From the NCBI RefSeq assembly GCF_039794105.1, contig NZ_JBDIWA010000007.1, positions 1 to 64,000 on the forward strand: a stretch of DNA of 64,000 bases, in the 5' to 3' direction. Position 1 is the stretch's first letter. Each line of letters opens with the position of its first letter. The stretch is from Kuenenia sp039794105 (lineage in GTDB: Bacteria; Planctomycetota; Brocadiia; Brocadiales; Brocadiaceae). The position numbers and the translations under genes are program-made. The notes under the pieces are model-generated. The model saw only the letters and a list, made by a program, of their open reading frames with translations. It searched no databases and was not told the DNA's origin. Positions 62,436 through 64,000 of the stretch are shown in pieces.

Positions 62436-63544
62436 ATCTCCCCGTGAAATGCCTTCTGGCTCAGACAGCCATACAGATTTTCCAACTCCTGTAAGCTTTG
62501 TTTGTATTGCTCTTTTAACGCTTCTGTTTTTTCTACGATTCGGGCAAATTTGGTTTGGAGTTCGAGGGGTGGTTTTATCATTTTTATTTTCTCAAACTCA
62601 CCTTTGGTTAATATTTTCTTCATTCCTTTTGAAGCATGATTTTGAATATACTTTTTGGAGATTTTAAATAACCAATACAAATACAATGGCTCAACGTCCT
62701 TATTTGGTTGAATGGCATTTATCTGTTGATTGAAAGAAACAGTTCTGTCTGTTAATGCGGCTCTACCAACTGATTCAATGCTTCCTGCTATACAAGCAAC
62801 AAGTAATGAACCGCTACTTGCTGTCCTTGCATTCTTTAATCCTCTTTCTGATAAGCATTCTACTGCCTTTATTACATAAGTATTGTCTGAGGTTATATTA
62901 TCTGTTTTAATCCATTCGATAAAATTCGAAGAATAGTTATCAGGGTTTTTTCTTGATGGAGTGTTTCCAGTTATGATTTCACCAAAATATTTAAGCTCTA
63001 CTTTATCAAATTTTTTCTTGTTACATGATACTTCACCAAACATCTCCAAAAAGGTGCTTTTCAAAAATTCATCCAGCAGGCGGATGCTTTCTTTGCGTTG
63101 GGCTATAAGATTTTCGGCTTTGCTTAATAGGTTGGCGATGTGGAGTTGGTATTCTTTGCTTTCAGGAATATCTAAAACTATTTTACTTAAACCCTCTCTG
63201 GTAATTTGTGGTTGGGCCGCACCTGTAATAACATCTTTAAAACCTCTCCTATTCAATGCATAATACAGAAACTTTTGGTCAACATCTTCACTAATATTGT
63301 CCAATGCCATTGCATTAGATGTGATGTAGGATTTTGGTTCTGTACTATTTATTGTTCCACATGTTGCACCTCTACAAGTAATCGCTAAAGTTGGAAATTG
63401 ATGATTGTATTCTTTGTATCTTCCTATAATTCCATTGGCTCCATAAACAGGAAATCCTTCCGTTGACAATTCTGAAATCGGTAGGTTCTTCCATTGCTTA
63501 AGCTTGGAAATATCAGTAAGTCTTACTTTTTTCCACTTCATCAT
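62402..63544 (-). CDS. hsdS: Type I restriction-modification specificity subunit HsdS
   Basis: A 380-residue protein with two target-recognition domains (about 1-130 and 185-320) and the conserved helical repeats that separate and follow them: ANLLSKAENLIAQRKESIRLLDEFLKSTFLEMFG (about 140-175) and FARIVEKTEALKEQYKQSLQELENLYGCLSQKAFHGE (about 335-372). It would set the bipartite DNA target of the complex. ATG 63544 overlaps the hsdM stop (ATGA, 4 bp). hsdR is not seen in the window. Confidence 0.93.
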   Translation of the reverse strand: MMKWKKVRLTDISKLKQWKNLPISELSTEGFPVYGANGIIGRYKEYNHQFPTLAITCRGATCGTINSTEPKSYITSNAMALDNISEDVDQKFLYYALNRRGFKDVITGAAQPQITREGLSKIVLDIPESKEYQLHIANLLSKAENLIAQRKESIRLLDEFLKSTFLEMFGEVSCNKKKFDKVELKYFGEIITGNTPSRKNPDNYSSNFIEWIKTDNITSDNTYVIKAVECLSERGLKNARTASSGSLLVACIAGSIESVGRAALTDRTVSFNQQINAIQPNKDVEPLYLYWLFKISKKYIQNHASKGMKKILTKGEFEKIKMIKPPLELQTKFARIVEKTEALKEQYKQSLQELENLYGCLSQKAFHGEMCINKKVRRKF

Positions 63545-64000
63545 ACAAACTCCTTTAATTCAGCCAAAGCTTTTTGAATAGCGGCTTCAATAGTTTCCAA
63601 TTTCCCGAAAATCACATTCGGCTTTTCATAGCTTACTTCTTCATATACCTCTTCTTTGTAGGTGCTCAGGTTCAGGTCGTAGTTGTTTTCTGTAATTTCT
63701 TTTTTCGGCACCATAAAGTATTTCAATTTTCGGTCGGTGTCTTTCTTGGCATCCCGTTGTTTAAGGCGTTGCACAATGTCGTGCAAATCGCTGTCGGCAA
63801 TTTTATTACGCTTGTCGTCCAATGTGTAGCCGTCTGCCTGCATATCGTAAAACCACACGTTGTTGGTTTCACCGCCTTTTGTAAAAATCAAAATAGCTGT
63901 GCTTACTCCTGCGTATGGTTTAAATGCTCCGCTGGGTACAGCTATCACGGCTTTCAGTTCGGCTTTTTCAATAATCAGTTTCCGCACGGCTTCAAATGCT
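63541..64000 (-). CDS. hsdM: Type I N6-adenine DNA methyltransferase HsdM, C-terminal part
   Basis: The gene runs off the right edge, so only the last 153 codons are present. The visible part shows the HsdM C-terminal sequence AVIAVPSGAFKPYAGVSTAILIFTKGG, VWFYDMQADGYTLDDKRNKI, and a helical tail that contacts HsdS (ETIEAAIQKALAELKEFV). The catalytic NPPF motif lies outside the window. Couples to hsdS by a 4-bp overlap. Confidence 0.9.
   Translation of the reverse strand, partial: AFEAVRKLIIEKAELKAVIAVPSGAFKPYAGVSTAILIFTKGGETNNVWFYDMQADGYTLDDKRNKIADSDLHDIVQRLKQRDAKKDTDRKLKYFMVPKKEITENNYDLNLSTYKEEVYEEVSYEKPNVIFGKLETIEAAIQKALAELKEFV

Overview
The window reads as ordinary chromosome from a diderm (Gram-negative-type) bacterium of moderate to low GC. 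It carries outer-membrane porins, a TonB-dependent receptor, a lipoprotein, the Kdo-activating enzyme KdsB, apolipoprotein N-acyltransferase and a full rod-shape/peptidoglycan cluster. It also has a futalosine-route menaquinone gene (mqnE), a di-heme cytochrome c peroxidase and many short palindromic interspersed repeats. My best guess is an anammox-type planctomycete (Kuenenia/Brocadia-like). This is inference from gene content and style; no rRNA gene or anammox key gene lies in the window.

Layout. 1-8.2 kb: an MFS transporter convergent with miaB, an isochorismatase-like hydrolase, a CPA1 Na+/H+ antiporter, a DEDDh exonuclease, and a mazG-purine permease pair. 8.7-15.9 kb: a porin, a histidine kinase with its NtrC-type sigma-54 regulator, yjbQ overlapping a CPBP protease, and tyrS. 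16-21 kb: an orphan DUF433 protein, then a TonB-dependent receptor divergent from two translationally coupled periplasmic binding proteins that have no ABC permease beside them. 21.4-25.3 kb: a core operon cmk-rpsA-sigma factor-apt. 25.5-35.5 kb: trpE behind a DUF3782 nuclease-like gene, a large alginate-export-type porin with a clear terminator, a pair of SPFH proteins behind a near-consensus promoter, and a coiled-coil protein coupled to a formylglycine-enzyme-fold protein. 35.8-52.7 kb: serA, an ABC-2 permease, parB with two parS sites, pyrG-kdsB, a radical SAM protein with rodA, mrdA-mreD-mreC-mreB, lnt and moeA. 53-64 kb: a lipoprotein, an HDOD-GGDEF protein, di-heme peroxidase, an MBL hydrolase, an OYE-type flavo-iron-sulfur reductase, mqnE, and the hsdS and partial hsdM of a type I restriction system running off the right edge.

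The accessory content is mostly repeat DNA. There is a MITE-like family with ACACTTTAG ends (three complete copies, one degenerate copy, several fragments), sometimes containing a second GGGGCGAAGCATTTGC hairpin. A second element of about 200 bp occurs twice; its core, which carries a small ORF with a ribosome-binding site, is inverted between the two copies while the flanks keep their orientation. G/C-rich palindromes and perfect long palindromes occur between genes.

Most unusual points: (1) the penicillin-binding protein 2 gene encodes a c-type heme motif (CKECH) in its periplasmic N-terminal part; (2) the sigma factor after rpsA has no ATG, GTG or TTG codon ahead of its conserved region 1.2, only an ACG at good distance from a Shine-Dalgarno; (3) the invertible-looking repeat; (4) an orphan parB with consensus parS sites upstream and inside its own coding region, which suggests nearness to the replication origin.
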